From positions 128,102,652 through 128,166,651 of the forward strand of contig JBCFYV010000012.1 in the NCBI GenBank assembly GCA_039000515.1: 64,000 bases of DNA, given 5' to 3'. Every line of letters begins with the position of its first letter. The first letter of the stretch is position 1. Shown piece after piece: positions 34,146 to 47,500 of the stretch. The position numbers were made by a program, and so were the translations under genes. This DNA comes from Timema cristinae (lineage: Eukaryota > Arthropoda > Insecta > Phasmatodea > Timematidae). Below the pieces are notes generated by a model that ran no database searches, was not told the DNA's origin, and worked only from the letters and a program-made list of their open reading frames with translations.

Positions 34146-35040
34146 TTGATGCTATTCTCTGTGGTCAGACCTCAGAGATATTACAATGTTGCTATTCTCT
34201 ATGGTCAGACCTCAGAGATATTACTATGTTGCTATTCTCTGTGGTCAGACCTCAGGGATATTACAGTGTTGCTATTCTCTATGGTCAGACCTCAGAGATA
34301 TTACAATGTTGCTATTCTCTATGGTCAGACCTCAGAGATATTACATTGTTGCTATTCTATGTGGTCAGACCTCAGGGATATTACAATGTTACTATTCTCT
34401 ATGGTCAGACCTAAGAGATATTACAATGTTGCTATTCTATATGGTCAGACCTCAGAGATATTACTATGTTGCTATTCTCTGTGGTCAGACCTCAGGGATA
34501 TTACAGTGTTGCTATTCTCTATGGTCAGACCTCAGAGATATTACAATGTTGCTATTCTCTGTGGTCGGACCTCAGAGATATTACAGTGTTGCTATTCTCT
34601 GTGGTCAGACCTCAGGGATCTTACAATGTTGCTATTCTCTATGGTCAGACCTCAGAGGTATTACATTGTTGCTATTCTCTATGGTCAGACCTCAGAGATA
34701 TTACAGTATTGCTATTCTCTGTGGTCAGACCTCAGAGATATTACAGTGTTGCTATTCTCTGTGGTCAGACCTCAGGGATCTTACAATGTTGCTATTCTCT
34801 ATGGTCAGACCTAAGAGATATTACATTGTTGCTATTCTATGTGGTCAGACCTCAGAGATAATACAATGTTGCTATTCTCTGTGGTCAGACCTCAGAGATA
34901 TTACAATGTTGCTATTCTCTGTGGTCAGACCTCAGAGATATTACTATGTTGCTATTCTCTGTGGTCAGACCTCAGGGATATTACAGTGTTGCTATTCTCT
35001 ATGGTCAGACCTCAGAGATATTACAATGTGGCTATTCTCC
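34146..35040 (+). repeat. 40-bp minisatellite, about 22 copies
   Basis: The unit is GCTATTCTCTATGGTCAGAC then CTCAGAGATATTACAATGTT. Variants CTGTGG, CAGGG, ACAGTG, ACTATG and CTAAGAG recur. Since 40 is not a multiple of 3, all + frames read permutations of the same peptide. Confidence 0.97.
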
Positions 35041-35120
35041 GTCACTTTCTACCTCCAGCATTGCTTGTAAGTCGCCTAAATATGCCATTCTACAATTATT
35101 GGTTAATTGTTTAGTTATTT

Positions 35121-35338
35121 TTAGCACCACGTCTTACTAACTGTTCGGGTTATACGCCTATATACTAACACTAGGTTCTTAGGGATTAAGAAGGTTGGAT
35201 TAAAGGAGGTGTTCCCGCATTTGCGTGGAGGGAAAGTGGAAAATATCCTGACAGATTATAAGCCCCGATCTACCCGTCATCGGCAGTCCAGTTTATTGTG
35301 AATAGAGACGCCGCAGACCATGCGTCCACCTAAGTGGG
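35121..35338 (-). mobile_element. tRNA-derived SINE copy
   Basis: TTAGCACCACGTCTTACTAA and TTCGGGTTATACGCC at the tail side, then CCCGCATTTGCGTGGAGGGA, a reversed B-box remnant (GCCCCGATCTACCCG) and head CCATGCGTCCACCTAAGTGG. Confidence 0.72.
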
Positions 35339-36469
35339 TATTTGATTTATTAATTTCATCTAAAAGCTATCAAAAGATTCCAATAATGCTTCCTTATGGG
35401 TTGGTGTATAATTTATCTTTACATTTACTAATCAAACGGACTAAGAATGTATATAAAATATTTTGTTTTCCCGCCATTGTGATCACATGATCTCCCAGTG
35501 CTCCAATGGAAATCAAACTGTGCGTGTCCCCCAGAGGGGAATTGGTCCACCGAGAGGTTTCCTGGGGGACCGGATTGTTGGTTTGTTTGAAATGAGTCTC
35601 TTGCGTGTATTTACACAAATGTAAATTACACCCGCAAAATCTTATATATAGATTGATAAGACCGTTTTCGGTAATAGAAATTACCAGGAAATGACTCACT
35701 GATCTTGACAAGCGAACACTCTTTTTAACGGTTAGGTGCCAAGGATGTTGGGGAAATAGTAGTTTTCCATGAAAACGCTATTTTCACAGAGAATTTTAAG
35801 TTTTTTATTCTTTGTTTAATCACCATGGAAACCTTCATTTGCTTCAAGGCTGTAAATCTCTAAATAAAATATTTCTCTTTGCCAAAAAATATGAACTCGC
35901 TCTTAATTTGTTGGTCCGAACACGTCACAATTTTATCTTTGGATGCAGCTCATAACACATCTATTGAGATTCCTCAACTGGGGAAACATTTATTTTTTAT
36001 TGGAATGTTGTTATCGTTAATTCTCATTTAAATAATTAATATTGAGCATAATTCGAAAATTAAAAGTTTAAGTTGTTAAGTTCGTGAAAATATTGTTTAT
36101 GTTTTGTTTCGCGCGCGATAAAATTATGTTTAAATATGTTTTAATATTTATTATAAGCTCAAAAACGATAAAATGATCTCGAATAATGTTACAAAAAATA
36201 GCCATTTTAACTATCTAAGTAAGATGAGTTTTTGTGTTCCTTTATTTTCAAATACTGGGTTTTGATGTTCATTTTAGCATATAGTAACACAATACAAATG
36301 CAAAAGTTAAGCTTGTAATGTAACTGATTTGCCCCTAAAAAGTATGTGAAAGCATTGACAATAATATCGTCCTAATTTTATAAAATATCTTATTTTATTT
36401 AAATTATGTAGTATATTAAATGGCGCTTAAAGCACTTCTTCTTCTAAGAAGGCAAAAGCCACTGAACAG
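35339..36469. other. Unannotated AT-rich intron 2 segment
   Basis: The open frame at 35394-35711 (minus) has no recognisable domain. No repeats or genes seen. Confidence 0.4.
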
Positions 36470-36684
36470 TGACGTCACGCACGTGACACCAGTCAAGTCA
36501 TTTTGACAATATATATATTTCAAATAATAACTTCCTCTTCTCGAAGGTTCGAAGAGATATTTTAAAATGTAACTTGAGTCATTTTCCGGCTCTCGAAGCT
36601 CCCAGTAAACAGAGATGTTTTTGTCTTGTATTTTGTTTTTCTAAACTAAACCTTCTCGAAGCTTCCATGAGCAAGGTATATATA
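36470..36684 (+). promoter_or_regulatory. Heat-shock-type promoter block (CRE, E-box, HSEs, TATA)
   Basis: In order: TGACGTCA (36470-36477) and CACGTG (36480-36485); a perfect three-unit heat shock element, TTCnnGAAnnTTC (36538-36550), followed by GAA; a weaker TCTCGAAGCTCC near 36590; a second perfect TTCTCGAAGCTTC (36653-36665); and a TATATATA box (36677-36684) 11 bp downstream. HSF binds alternating nGAAn units, and this spacing is typical of heat-inducible promoters. No conventional heat-shock ORF follows, so the block may belong to an LTR. Confidence 0.5.
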
Positions 36685-36941
36685 CAAAGAATGGTGCAAC
36701 GTAAAGGCAGTTGGTGTCCAGAACTGACAGAATTCACTTGGGGTCCAGCAACACCTGTCCGCGCTCATACAATAGGCCGCGTATATATTTCAACAACATA
36801 ATCTATTTTCTCATTAAATAAACAGATTCAGAAATAAAAAACATGTCAAAATGATAAGTGTTTATTAATTATAATTCTTCAATTGGCGTCCATCGCGGCA
36901 GTAAAATATCAGAACAACATAATTGGCGCACAACGTAGGGA
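36538..36941 (+). mobile_element. Possible solo-LTR remnant with PBS-like sequence
   Basis: Downstream of the TATA box are an AATAAA (36817-36822) and two primer-binding-site-like strings, ATTGGCGTCCATCGCGG (36882-36898) and TGGCGCACAACGTAGGG (36924-36940). The second resembles the lysine-tRNA primer site used by many retroelements, with mismatches. No gag or pol follows. The 5' LTR boundary is not identified, and no second LTR is in the window. Confidence 0.35.
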
Positions 36942-38268
36942 CCCGTAATTCCAGAACGTTTCAAGCTAAGTTTTAATTTTACCGCTGAATTTTGAGAATA
37001 TGATATTTAAAATTAACGTTTTGTGTACCACATCTCTCTTTTCACATTCTTACAAGCACAGTACAGTAAGTTTAGTTGTGTTTCCATGTCGATACTTAAT
37101 TATGAAGGAATGATATTTCAAAGTACATGTGACGTTTGAGTGCCAGATCTATATTCTCTCTCTCTCACACTCTCTAACACATACACATACACATACTCTC
37201 GCTCACACTCACTCACACACTCAAACACTCACACTCTCATATTCACTATCACATTTTATCACTCTCTCTATCATATATCATATATCTTCTATATAGTTTG
37301 ATAAGCCCGTTCCCAGTAATAGAAATGACTGAATGGATTTTGACAAACGACCACTCATTTTATAGATTAGGATTCCGGTAGAAACAGTGACCTATATTCC
37401 ATCTTTACCTTCTGTGTGGGCACTGGGTAGTGACTCATTCCTTGTTTACATCACTGTGCAACGAATAGGGGAGAGGGGTCATTTTAAAGTTCTCATCGGG
37501 GCTTGGAGGGGGGGAAAATATACCTTTTGATTCAAATTAAGCACCGAAAAATAAATATCTAAGTAAAGATGTTAGTCTTTGACGAGAAAACTTTTAACTA
37601 AAAAAGTGAGCGAGGGCTTATTATATAGATCCTTTTCCAATAAAAAGTTCAAAATACATTTTAGTACAATAATATGCCGCCATTGCTGCAACAACCCACA
37701 AGTAATATTAACCTCGTGGTGGAGGGATATTACTTGTATTACTTGGTGCAGTAACTCCAACAATACCTATCACACACAACACCAGTTTCAGTCACGTAAC
37801 TTAACCAACTTAACTACACGGCAGTAACAACCTCTCATCAAATCTACATTCCATTTCTTAAAACTCATCTCTAATTACATTTTATGCATTACGTCATTAC
37901 AAAATGATACATCACCGATGTAATAACACAATGCGATGCTAATTAACTCGTACGGTTACTTCTAGGGGGGGGGGGGGGTCTTCAATCCAAAAAGCAATTA
38001 AATTACTCTCTTCCCCGTAATAAACGTCCAATGAACAGAATTAGGCGAGGTAGGGCTGTGATTGGTTGGGAGGGGTGGAGTATTATAATATACCTACCTT
38101 TAAGTTATAGAGCTGAACTTTGAAAATACCCACACACACACATTCTCAAAAATCAAGATACAGAGAAATTATAGTGAAAACTTATCTCGACATTTTATTC
38201 AAAATGTGTATGCAAGGATATCTCTTTATCTCTTACCTATCAGGGTACGGCATGTCAATGAACTGATA

Positions 38269-38300
<32 letters not shown>

Positions 38301-38595
38301 AATTACCTTAACTAAGAAAACAAAAACAAAAAATTGCGTACTAAATAACAAAATTGTTGTTTTATCCCCCTTGATTTTCTTACGAATCGACATTTATAAC
38401 ATTACGCCTTGCTATTATTGTTATATCAGTGACAGGCGCGGATAACATGACTTGACGTATGAATACGTGAGAAGTAGCTTCTATAGCTGTCACCTATGGT
38501 TCAGTGGCGCAATTCCTCCGCCGAACAAAACTTTATGAAGAAAGGTTTTATTTCCGTCGTCTTAAAACCCCTTTAAGACTATCCACCTTTAATCA
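36942..38595. other. Unannotated intron 2 segment with simple repeats
   Basis: Contains a CT/CA-rich simple stretch (about 37155-37275), a run of 13 G (about 37965-37977) and a (TAA)n microsatellite (about 38268-38298). Nothing coding recognised. Confidence 0.4.
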
Positions 38596-38756
38596 AACTT
38601 ATGTGGCAGGGATGAGATAGTTAGAATTTAGAGAAACTGTACCCGCATTTGCGTGGAAGAAGCGAAACCTTTTAGAAATAAAATACAGCCTCTACGTCAC
38701 CAGAAAACCAGACTGCATGAGCTAGAATTTAAGACCCACGCCTTTACCTTTTCACG
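38596..38756 (-). mobile_element. SINE fragment
   Basis: Family middle GTACCCGCATTTGCGTGGAA and CCTTTTAGAAATAAAA, then head-proximal CACCAGAAAACCAGACTGCA and the reversed A-box side GACCCACGCCTTTA. The tail part is decayed. Confidence 0.55.
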
Positions 38757-38900
38757 TCTTTACCTTTTCACGACTTTACCTTTTCACGACATTCGACATG
38801 AAATGTCCTGTACGCCTTAAACCATAGTGATGAAATGCAGTAAAGTACTCGATTGATCACAACAAGGTGCCGTGGCACCCAGTAAAGTACTCGATTGATC
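38741..38900 (+). repeat. Short local duplications
   Basis: Three to four copies of a ~16-bp TTTACCTTTTCACGAC unit (38741-38785), then a direct duplication of AGTAAAGTACTCGATTGATC about 41 bp apart (38840 and 38881). Confidence 0.7.
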
Positions 38901-39069
38901 ATTGCTCCCAAGATTCAACTTATTCACCCAAGACTTAGCTTTAAAAAGGAAGCCGAAGCTTCTCTTGGGTCCTTACAACTGTGAAAACTATCTGATATTC
39001 CTTCGGAAATATTATCTGATTTCCACGTGAGCATCAATACAGCTCGCTTTATGCATGTTGGTGGCCCCT

Positions 39070-40136
39070 GAACTCCTCCGTCCGGGCAGACTTACCCCCG
39101 TCCGGGCAACCGTCGACAATTACCTCCGTCCGGGCAGACTTACCTCCGTCCGGGCAGACTTACCCCGTCCGGGCAGACTTACCCCCGTCCGGGCAGACTT
39201 ACCCCGTCCGGGCAGACTTACCTCCGTCCGGGCAGACTTACCCCCGTCCGGGCAGACTTACCCCCGTCCGGGCAGACTTACCCCCGTCCGGGCAGACTTA
39301 CCCCCGTCCGGGCAGACTTACCCCGTCCGGGCAGACTTACCCCCGTCCGGGCAGACTTACCTCGTCCGGGCAGACTTACCTCTGTCCGGGCAGACTTACC
39401 TCTGTCCGGGCAGACTTACCTCTGTCCGGGCAGACTTACCCCCGTCCGGGCAGACTTACCTCTGTCCGGGCAGACTTACCCCTGTCCGGGCAGACTTACC
39501 CCGTCCGGGCAGACTTACCCTCGGCAGACTACCCGTCCGGGCAGACTTACCTCCATCCGGGCAGACTTACCTCCGTCCGGGCAGACTTACCCCCGTCCGG
39601 GCAGACTTACCCCCGTCCGGGCAGACTTACCCCCGTCCGGGCAGACTTACCCCCGTCCGGGCAGACTTACCTCCGTCCGGGCAGATTTACCTCCGTCCGG
39701 GCAGACTTACCCCCGTCCGGGCAGACTTACTCCGTCCGGGCAGACTTACCTCCGTCCGGGCAGACTTACCTCCGTCCGGGCAGACTTACCTCCGTCCGGG
39801 CAGACTTACCTCCGTCCGGGCAGACTTACCTCCGTCCGGGCAGACTTACCCCCGTCCGGGCAGACTTACCTCCGTCCGGGCAGACTTACCCCCGTCCGGG
39901 CAGACTTACCTCCGTCCGGGCAGATTTACCTCCGTCCGGGCAGACTTACCTCCGTCCGGGCAGACTTACCCCCGTCCGGGCAGACTTACCTCCGTCCGGG
40001 CAGACTTACCCCCGTCCGGGCAGACTTACCTCCGTCCGGGCAGACTTACCCCGTCCGGGCAGACTTACCTCCATCCGGGCAGACTTACCCCCGTCCGGGC
40101 AGACTTACCTCCATCCGGGCAGACTTACCTCCGTCC
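39070..40136 (+). repeat. 20-bp GC-rich minisatellite, about 53 copies
   Basis: The unit is CTTACCTCCGTCCGGGCAGA, with CCCCGTCC and TCTGTCC variants; a few units have lost one base, and one near 39520 is scrambled. It contains CCGTCCGGGC, a CpG-rich core unlike the AT-rich surroundings. The 382-codon ORF at 39055-40203 is spurious. Confidence 0.96.
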
Positions 40137-40356
40137 TAATCTCCCGGCCACGACTGGCGGTAGACAAACCCGAACAAAGGACGCTGCTCTGCAATTATAC
40201 TAATACAGTCTGAACCTTTTACTTTGGTACTCGAGTGTGCACATAGGTGGACTGGTCCAGACCTGGCAATTAACTTACAGAGGAGCTTTCAAGGGTCAAT
40301 ACCTCATTTCCGGGGGTCACATATGGAAGAACGTGCTTCTTGCCTGAACTGGGACA

Positions 40357-41145
40357 TTACTCAGCAGTCGTGGGAGCTAGGGGACACTCAGCAGTCGTGG
40401 GAGCTAGAGGACACTCAGCAGTCGTGGGAGCTAGAGGACACTCAGCAGCCGTGGGAGCTAGAGGACACTCAGCAGTCGTGGGAGCTAGAGGACACTCGGC
40501 ACTCGTGGGAGCTAGGGGACACTCAGCAGCCGTGGGAGCTAGGGGACACTCAGCAGCCGTGGGAGCTAGAGGACACTCAGCAGTCGTGGGAGCTAGAGGA
40601 CACTCAGCAGTCGTGGGAGCTAGGGGACACTCAGCAGTCGTGGGAGCTAGAGGACACTCAGCAGTCGTGGGAGCTAGGGGACACTCAGCAGCAGTGGGAG
40701 CTATGGGACACTCAGCAGTCGTGGGAGCTAGGGGACACTCAGCAGTCGTGGGAGCTAGAGGACACTCAGCAGTCGTGGGAGTTAGGGGACACTCAGCAGT
40801 CGTGGGAGCTAGGGGACACTCAGCAGCAGTGGGAGCTAGGGGACACTCAGCAGTCGTGGGAGCTAGAGGACACTCAGCAGCCGTGGGAGCTAGGGGACAC
40901 TCAGCAGCAGTGGGAGCTAGGGGACACTCAGCAGTCGTGGGAGCTAGAGGACACTCAGCAGTCGTGGGAGCTAGGGGACACTCAGCAGTCGTGGGAGCTA
41001 GAGGACACTCAGCAGTCGTGGGAGCTAGAGGACACTCAGCAGCCGTGGGAGCTAGAGGACACTCAGCAGCCGTGGGAGCTAGAGGACACTCAGCAGTCGT
41101 GGGAGCTAGAGGACACTCAGCAGCCGTGGGAGCTAGAGGACAGAC
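40357..41145 (+). repeat. 27-bp minisatellite, about 29 copies
   Basis: The unit is CAGCAGTCGTGGGAGCTAGA then GGACACT, with TAGGGG/TAGAGG and GTCG/GCCG/GCAG variants. There are no indels, so its 9-codon period gives long open frames on both strands (TQQSWELED on +, AECPLAPTT on -). These are unlikely to be translated. Confidence 0.97.
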
Positions 41146-41246
41146 CCCTACTGCACTCACACATGTTCAAACCACGTGTGATGTGGTCCTGATGAGCCAC
41201 AACTAAAATAGCTCACCATTGCAGGACTATTCGTTTTAATGACCGT

Positions 41247-41500
41247 GGCTGAGTGGTTGAAAGAGGATATTGTAACCCATACCGGTGAGTACACGAATTA
41301 AGGCATCAGTTTAATTTAGTCTGGTTTGTCGATCACGGAGTTTTCAAGGTTCGAATCTCAATTGGATCCACTGAGGGGGTATATAGCTTTTGTTTTCACG
41401 TCCACTCTCACCACTGATGTGGGTGCATTTCCTTTACTTTACCAACCAAGTATATAAGCCTCAGATTAAATGTTAGTTCAATCCGGGTGAGGATATATAT
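41247..41500 (+). mobile_element. tRNA-derived SINE copy, + orientation
   Basis: Head GACCGTGGCTGAGTGGTTGA (A-box side), B-box-like AAGGTTCGAATCTC near 41348, then the reversed family middle (GGGTGCATTTCCTTTACTTT). It ends near an (AT)n run at about 41491-41512. The family tail after that is missing. Confidence 0.68.
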
Positions 41501-41543
41501 ATATATATATATGTTTAACATGTAGTGTTTATATTCAATGTCG

Positions 41544-44500
41544 TACTACCTAGACAGCAAGGCTCCCAGTGTACCACTACCTAGACAGCAAGGCTCCCAG
41601 TGTACCACTACCTAGACAGCAAGGCTCCCAGTGTACCACTACCTAGACATCAAGGCTCCCAGTGTACCACTACCTAGACAGCAAGGCTCCCAGTGTACCA
41701 CTACCTAGACAGCAAGGCCCCCCCAGTATACCACTACCTAGACAGCAAGGCTCCCAGTGTACCACTACCTAGACAGCAAGGCTCCCAGTGTACCACTATC
41801 TAGACAGCAAGGCTCCCAGTGTACCACTACCTAGACAGCAAGGCCCCCCCAGTATACCACTACCTAGACAGCAAGGCTCCCAGTATACCACTACCTAGAC
41901 ATCAAGGCCCCCCCAGTGTACCACTACCTAGACAGCAAGGCCCCCCCAGTATACCACTACCTAGACAGCAAGGCTCCCAGTATACCACTACCTAGACATC
42001 AAGGCCCCCCCAGTGTACACTACCTAGACAGCAAGGCCCCCCCAGTATACCACTACCTAGACAGCAAGGCTCCCAGTATACCACTACCTAGACAGCAAGG
42101 CCCCCCCAGTATACCACTACCTAGACAGCAAGGCTCCCCAGTATACCACTACCTAGACAGCAAGGCTCCAGTATACCACTACCTAGACATCAAGGCCCCC
42201 CAGTGTACCACTACCTAGACAGCAAGGCCCCCCAGTATACCACTACCTAGACAGCAAGGCCCCCCATGTGTACCACTACCTAGACAGCAAGGCTCCCAGT
42301 ATACCACTACCTAGACATCAAGGCCCCCCCAGTGTACCACTACCTAGACAGCAAGGCCCCCCCAGTATACCACTACCTAGACAGCAAGGCCCCCCCAGTG
42401 TACCACTACCTAGACAGCAAGGCCCCCCCAGTATACCACTACCTAGACAGCAAGGCTCCCAGTATAACCACTACCTAGACATCAAGGCCCCCCAGTGTAC
42501 CACTACCTAGACATCAAGGCCCCCCCAGTGTACCACTACCTAGACAGCAAGGCTCCCAGTATACCACTACCTAGACATCAAGGCCCCCCCAGTATACCAC
42601 TACCTAGACATCAAGGCCCCCCCAGTGTACCACTACCTAGACAGCAAGGCCCCCCCAGTATACCACTACCTAGACAGCAAGGCCCCCCCAGTGTACCACT
42701 ACCTAGACAGCAAGGCTCCCAGTATACCACTACCTAGACATCAAGGCCCCCCAGTGTACCACTACCTAGACAGCAAGGCCCCCCCAGTATACCACTACCT
42801 AGACAGCAAGGCTCCCAGTATACCACTACCTAGACATCAAGGCCCCCCCAGTGTACCACTACCTAGACAGCAAGGCCCCCCCAGTATACCACTACCTAGA
42901 CAGCAAGGCTCCCAGTATACCACTACCTAGACATCAAGGCTCCCAGTGTACCACTACCTAGACAGCAAGGCTCCCAGTATACCACTACCTAGACAGCAAG
43001 GCTCCCAGTGTACCACTACCTAGACAGCAAGGCCCCCAGTGTACCACTACCTAGACATCAAGGCTCCCAGTGTACCACTACCTAGACAGCAAGGCTCCCA
43101 GTATACCACTACCTAGACATCAAGGCCCCCCCAGTGTACCACTACCTAGACAGCAAGGCTCCCAGTGTACCACTACCTAGACAGCAAGGCCCCCCAGTAT
43201 ACCACTACCTAGACAGCAAGGCTCCCAGTATACCACTACCTAGACATCAAGGCCCCCCCAGTGTACCACTACCTAGACAGCAAGGCTCCCAGTGTACCAC
43301 TACCTAGACAGCAAGGCCCCCCAGTATACCACTACCTAGACAGCAAGGCTCCCAGTATACCACTACCTAGACAGCAAGGCCCCCCCAGTTATACCACTAC
43401 CTAGACATCAAGGCCCCCCCAGTATACCACTACCTAGACATCAAGGCTCCCAGTATACCACTACCTAGACAGCAAGGCCCCCCCAGTATACCACTACCTA
43501 GACAGCAAGGCCCCCCAGTATACCATACTAGACACAAGGCCAGTACCACTACTAGACAGCAAGGCTCCCAGTATACCACTACCTAGACAGCAAGGCTCCC
43601 AGTGTACCACTACCTAGACAGCAAGGCTCCCAGTGTACCACTACCTAGACAGCAAGGCTCCCAGTGTACCACTACCTAGACAGCAAGGCTCCCAGTGTAC
43701 CACTACCTAGACAGCAAGGCTCCCAGTGTACCACTACCTAGACAGCAAGGCCCCCCAGTATACCACTACCTAGACAGCAAGGCTCCCAGTATACCACTAC
43801 CTAGACAGCAAGGCCCCAGTATACCACTACCTAGACAGCAAGGCCCCAGTATACCACTAACACTCTAACACGCAAGGCCCCCCCAGTATACCACTACCTA
43901 GACAGCAAGGCTCCCAGTATACCACTACCTAGACAGCAAGGCCCCTATCCACTAGAGAGTACCATATACCTACTAGACAGCAAGGCCCCAGTATACCACT
44001 ACCTAGACAGCAAGGCCCCCCCAGTATACCACTACCTAGACAGCAAGGCTCCCAGTATACCACTACCTAGACAGCAAGGCCCCCCAGTCTACTACCACTT
44101 ACCTAGACAGCAAGGCCCCCCCAGTATACCACTACCTAGACAGCAAGGCTCCCAGTGTACCACTACCTAGACAGCAAGGCCCCAGTATACCACTACCTAG
44201 ACAGCAAGGCTCCCAGTATACCACTACCTAGACATCAAGGCTCCCAGTATACACTACCTAGACATCAAGGCCCCCCAGTATACCACTACCTAGACAGCAA
44301 GGCTCCCAGTGTACCACTACCTAGACAGCAAGGCTCCCAGTGTACCACTACCTAGACAGCAAGGCTCCCAGTATACCACTACCTAGACAGCAAGGCCCCA
44401 GTATACCACTACTAGACAGCAAGGCTCCCAGTATACCACTACCTAGACAGCAAGGTCCCAGTGTACCACTACCTAGACAGCAAGGCTCCTAGTATACCAC

Positions 44501-47500
44501 TACCTAGACAGCAAGGCTCCCAGTATACCACTACCTAGACAGCAAGGCCCCAGTTTACCACTACTAGACAGCAAGGCTCCCAGTATACCACTACCTAGAC
44601 AGCAAGGCTCCCAGTGTACCACTACCTAGACAGCAAGGCTCCCAGTTTACCACTACCTAGACAGCAAGGCTCCAGTTACCACTACCTAGACAGCAAGGCT
44701 CCCAGTGTACCACTACCTAGACAGCAAGGCCCCCCAGTATACCACTACCTAGACAGCAAGGCTCCCAGTATACCACTACCTGACATCAAGGCCCCAGATA
44801 CACTACCTAGACAGCAAGGCTCCCAGTGTACCACTACCTAGACAGCAAGGCTCCCAGTTTACCACTACCTAGACAGCAAGGCTCCCAGTATACCACTACC
44901 TAGACAGCAAGGCTCCCAGTGTACCACTACCTAGACAGCAAGGCCCCCCCAGTATACCACTACCTAGACAGCAAGGCTCCCAGTGTACCACATACCTAGA
45001 CAGCAAGGCTCCAGTTTACCACTACCTAGACAGCAAGGCTCCCAGTTACCACTACCTAGACAGCAAGGCTCCCAGTATACCACTACCTAGACAGCAAGGC
45101 TCCCAGTATACCACTACCTAGACAGCAAGGCTCCAGTGTACCACTACCTAGACAGCAAGGCTCCCAGTATACCACTACCTAGACAGCAAGGCTCCCAGTG
45201 TACCACTACCTAGACAGCAAGGCTCCCAGTGTACCACTACCTAGACAGCAAGGCTCCCAGTGTACCACTACCTAGACAGCAAGGCTCCAGTGTACCACTA
45301 CCTAGACAGCAAGGCTCCCAGTTTACCACTACCTAGACAGCAAGGCTCCAGTTTACCACTACCTAGACAGCAAGGCTCCCAGTATACCACTACCTAGACA
45401 GCAAGGCTCCCAGTGTTACCACTACCTAGACAGCAAGGCTCCCCAGTATACCACTACCTAGACAGCAAGGCCCCCAGTATACCACTACCTAGACAGCAAG
45501 GCTCCCAGTGTACCACTACCTAGACAGCAAGGCCCCCAGTATACCACTACCTAGACAGCAAGGCTCCCAGTATACCACTACCTAGACAGCAAGGCTCCAG
45601 TTATACCATACCTAGACAGCAAGGCCCCCAGTATACCACTACCTAGACAGCAAGGCTCCCCCAGTATACCACTACCTAGACAGCAAGGCCCCCAGTGTAC
45701 CACTACCTAGACAGCAAGGCTCCCAGTGTACCACTACTAGACAGCAAGGCCCCCCAGTATACCACTACCTAGACAGCAAGGCTCCCAGTGTACCACTACC
45801 TAGACAGCAAGGCCCCAGTGTACCACTACCTAGACAGCAAGGCCCCAGTTACCACTACCTAGACAGCAAGGCTCCAGTGTACCACTACCTAGACAGCAAG
45901 GCTCCCAGTGTACCACTACCTAGACAGCAAGGCTCCCAGTGTACCACTACCTAGACAGCAAGGCTCCAGTGTACCCCTACCTAGACAGCAAGGCTCCCAG
46001 TGTACCACTACCTAGACAGCAAGGCTCCCAGTGTACCACTACCTAGACAGCAAGGCTCCCAGTGTACCACTACCTAGACAGCAAGGCTCCCAGTGATACC
46101 ACTACCCAGACAGCAAGGCCCCAGTTACACTACCTAGACAGCAAGGCTCCAGTGTACCACTACCTAGACAGCAAGGCTCCCAGTGTACCACTACCTAGAC
46201 AGCAAGGCTCCCAGTTACCACTACCTAGACAGCAAGGCTCCCAGTGTACCACTACCTAGACAGCAAGGCTCCCCAGTATACCACTACCTAGACAGCAAGG
46301 CTCCAGTGTACCACTACTAGACAGCAAGGCTCCCCAGTATACCACTACCTAGACAGCAAGGCCCAGTGATACCAACTACCTAGACAGCAAGGCTCCAGTG
46401 TACCACTACCTAGACAGCAAGGCTCCCAGTGTACCACTACTAGACAGCAAGGCTCCCAGTGTACCACTACCTAGACGCAAGGCTCCAGTTACACTACCTA
46501 GACAGCAAGGCTCCCAGTATACCACTACCTAGACAGCAAGGCTCCCAGTGTACCACTACCTAGACAGCAAGGCTCCCAGTGTACCACTACTAGACAGCAA
46601 GGCTCCCAGTATACCACTACCTAGACAGCAAGGCTCCCAGTGTACCACTACCTAGACAGCAAGGCTCCCAGTTACCACTACCTAGACAGCAAGGCCCCCA
46701 GTATACCACTACCTAGACAGCAAGGCTCCCAGTGTACCACTACCTAGACAGCAAGGCTCCCAGTATACCACTACCTAGACAGCAAGGCCCCAGTTACCAC
46801 TACCTAGACAGCAAGGCTCCCAGTGTACCACTACTAGACAGCAAGGCTCCCAGTGTACCACTACCTAGACAGCAAGGCCCCCAGTGTAACCACTACCTAG
46901 ACAGCAAGGCTCCCAGTATACCACTACCTAGACAGCAAGGCCTCCCAGTTACCACTACCTAGACAGCAAGGCTCCCAGTGTACCACTACCTAGACAGCAA
47001 GGCTCCCAGTGATACCACTACCTAGACAGCAAGGCTCCCAGTGTACCACTACCTAGACAGCAAGGCCCCCAGTATACCACTACCTAGACAGCAAGGCTCC
47101 CAGTGTACCACTACCTAGACAGCAAGGCTCCCAGTGTACCACTACCTAGACAGCAAGGCTCCCAGTGTACCACTACCTAGACAGCAAGGCTCCCAGTGTA
47201 CCACTACCTAGACAGCAAGGCCCCCAGTATACCACTACCTAGACAGCAAGGCTCCCAGTTTACCACTACCTAGACAGCAAGGCCCCCAGTATACCACTAC
47301 CTAGACAGCAAGGCTCCCAGTGTACCACTACCTAGACAGCAAGGCCTCCCAGTGATACCACTACCTAGACAGCAAGGCTCCCAGTATACCACTACCTAGA
47401 CAGCAAGGCTCCCAGTATACCACTACCTAGACAGCAAGGCTCCCAGTATACCACTACCTAGACACAAGGCTCCCAGTATACCACTACCTAGACAGCAAGG

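Noticed and set aside
40224..41206. ORFs of 267-322 codons on both strands as genes
   Set aside because: They are periodicity artefacts of the 27-bp array.
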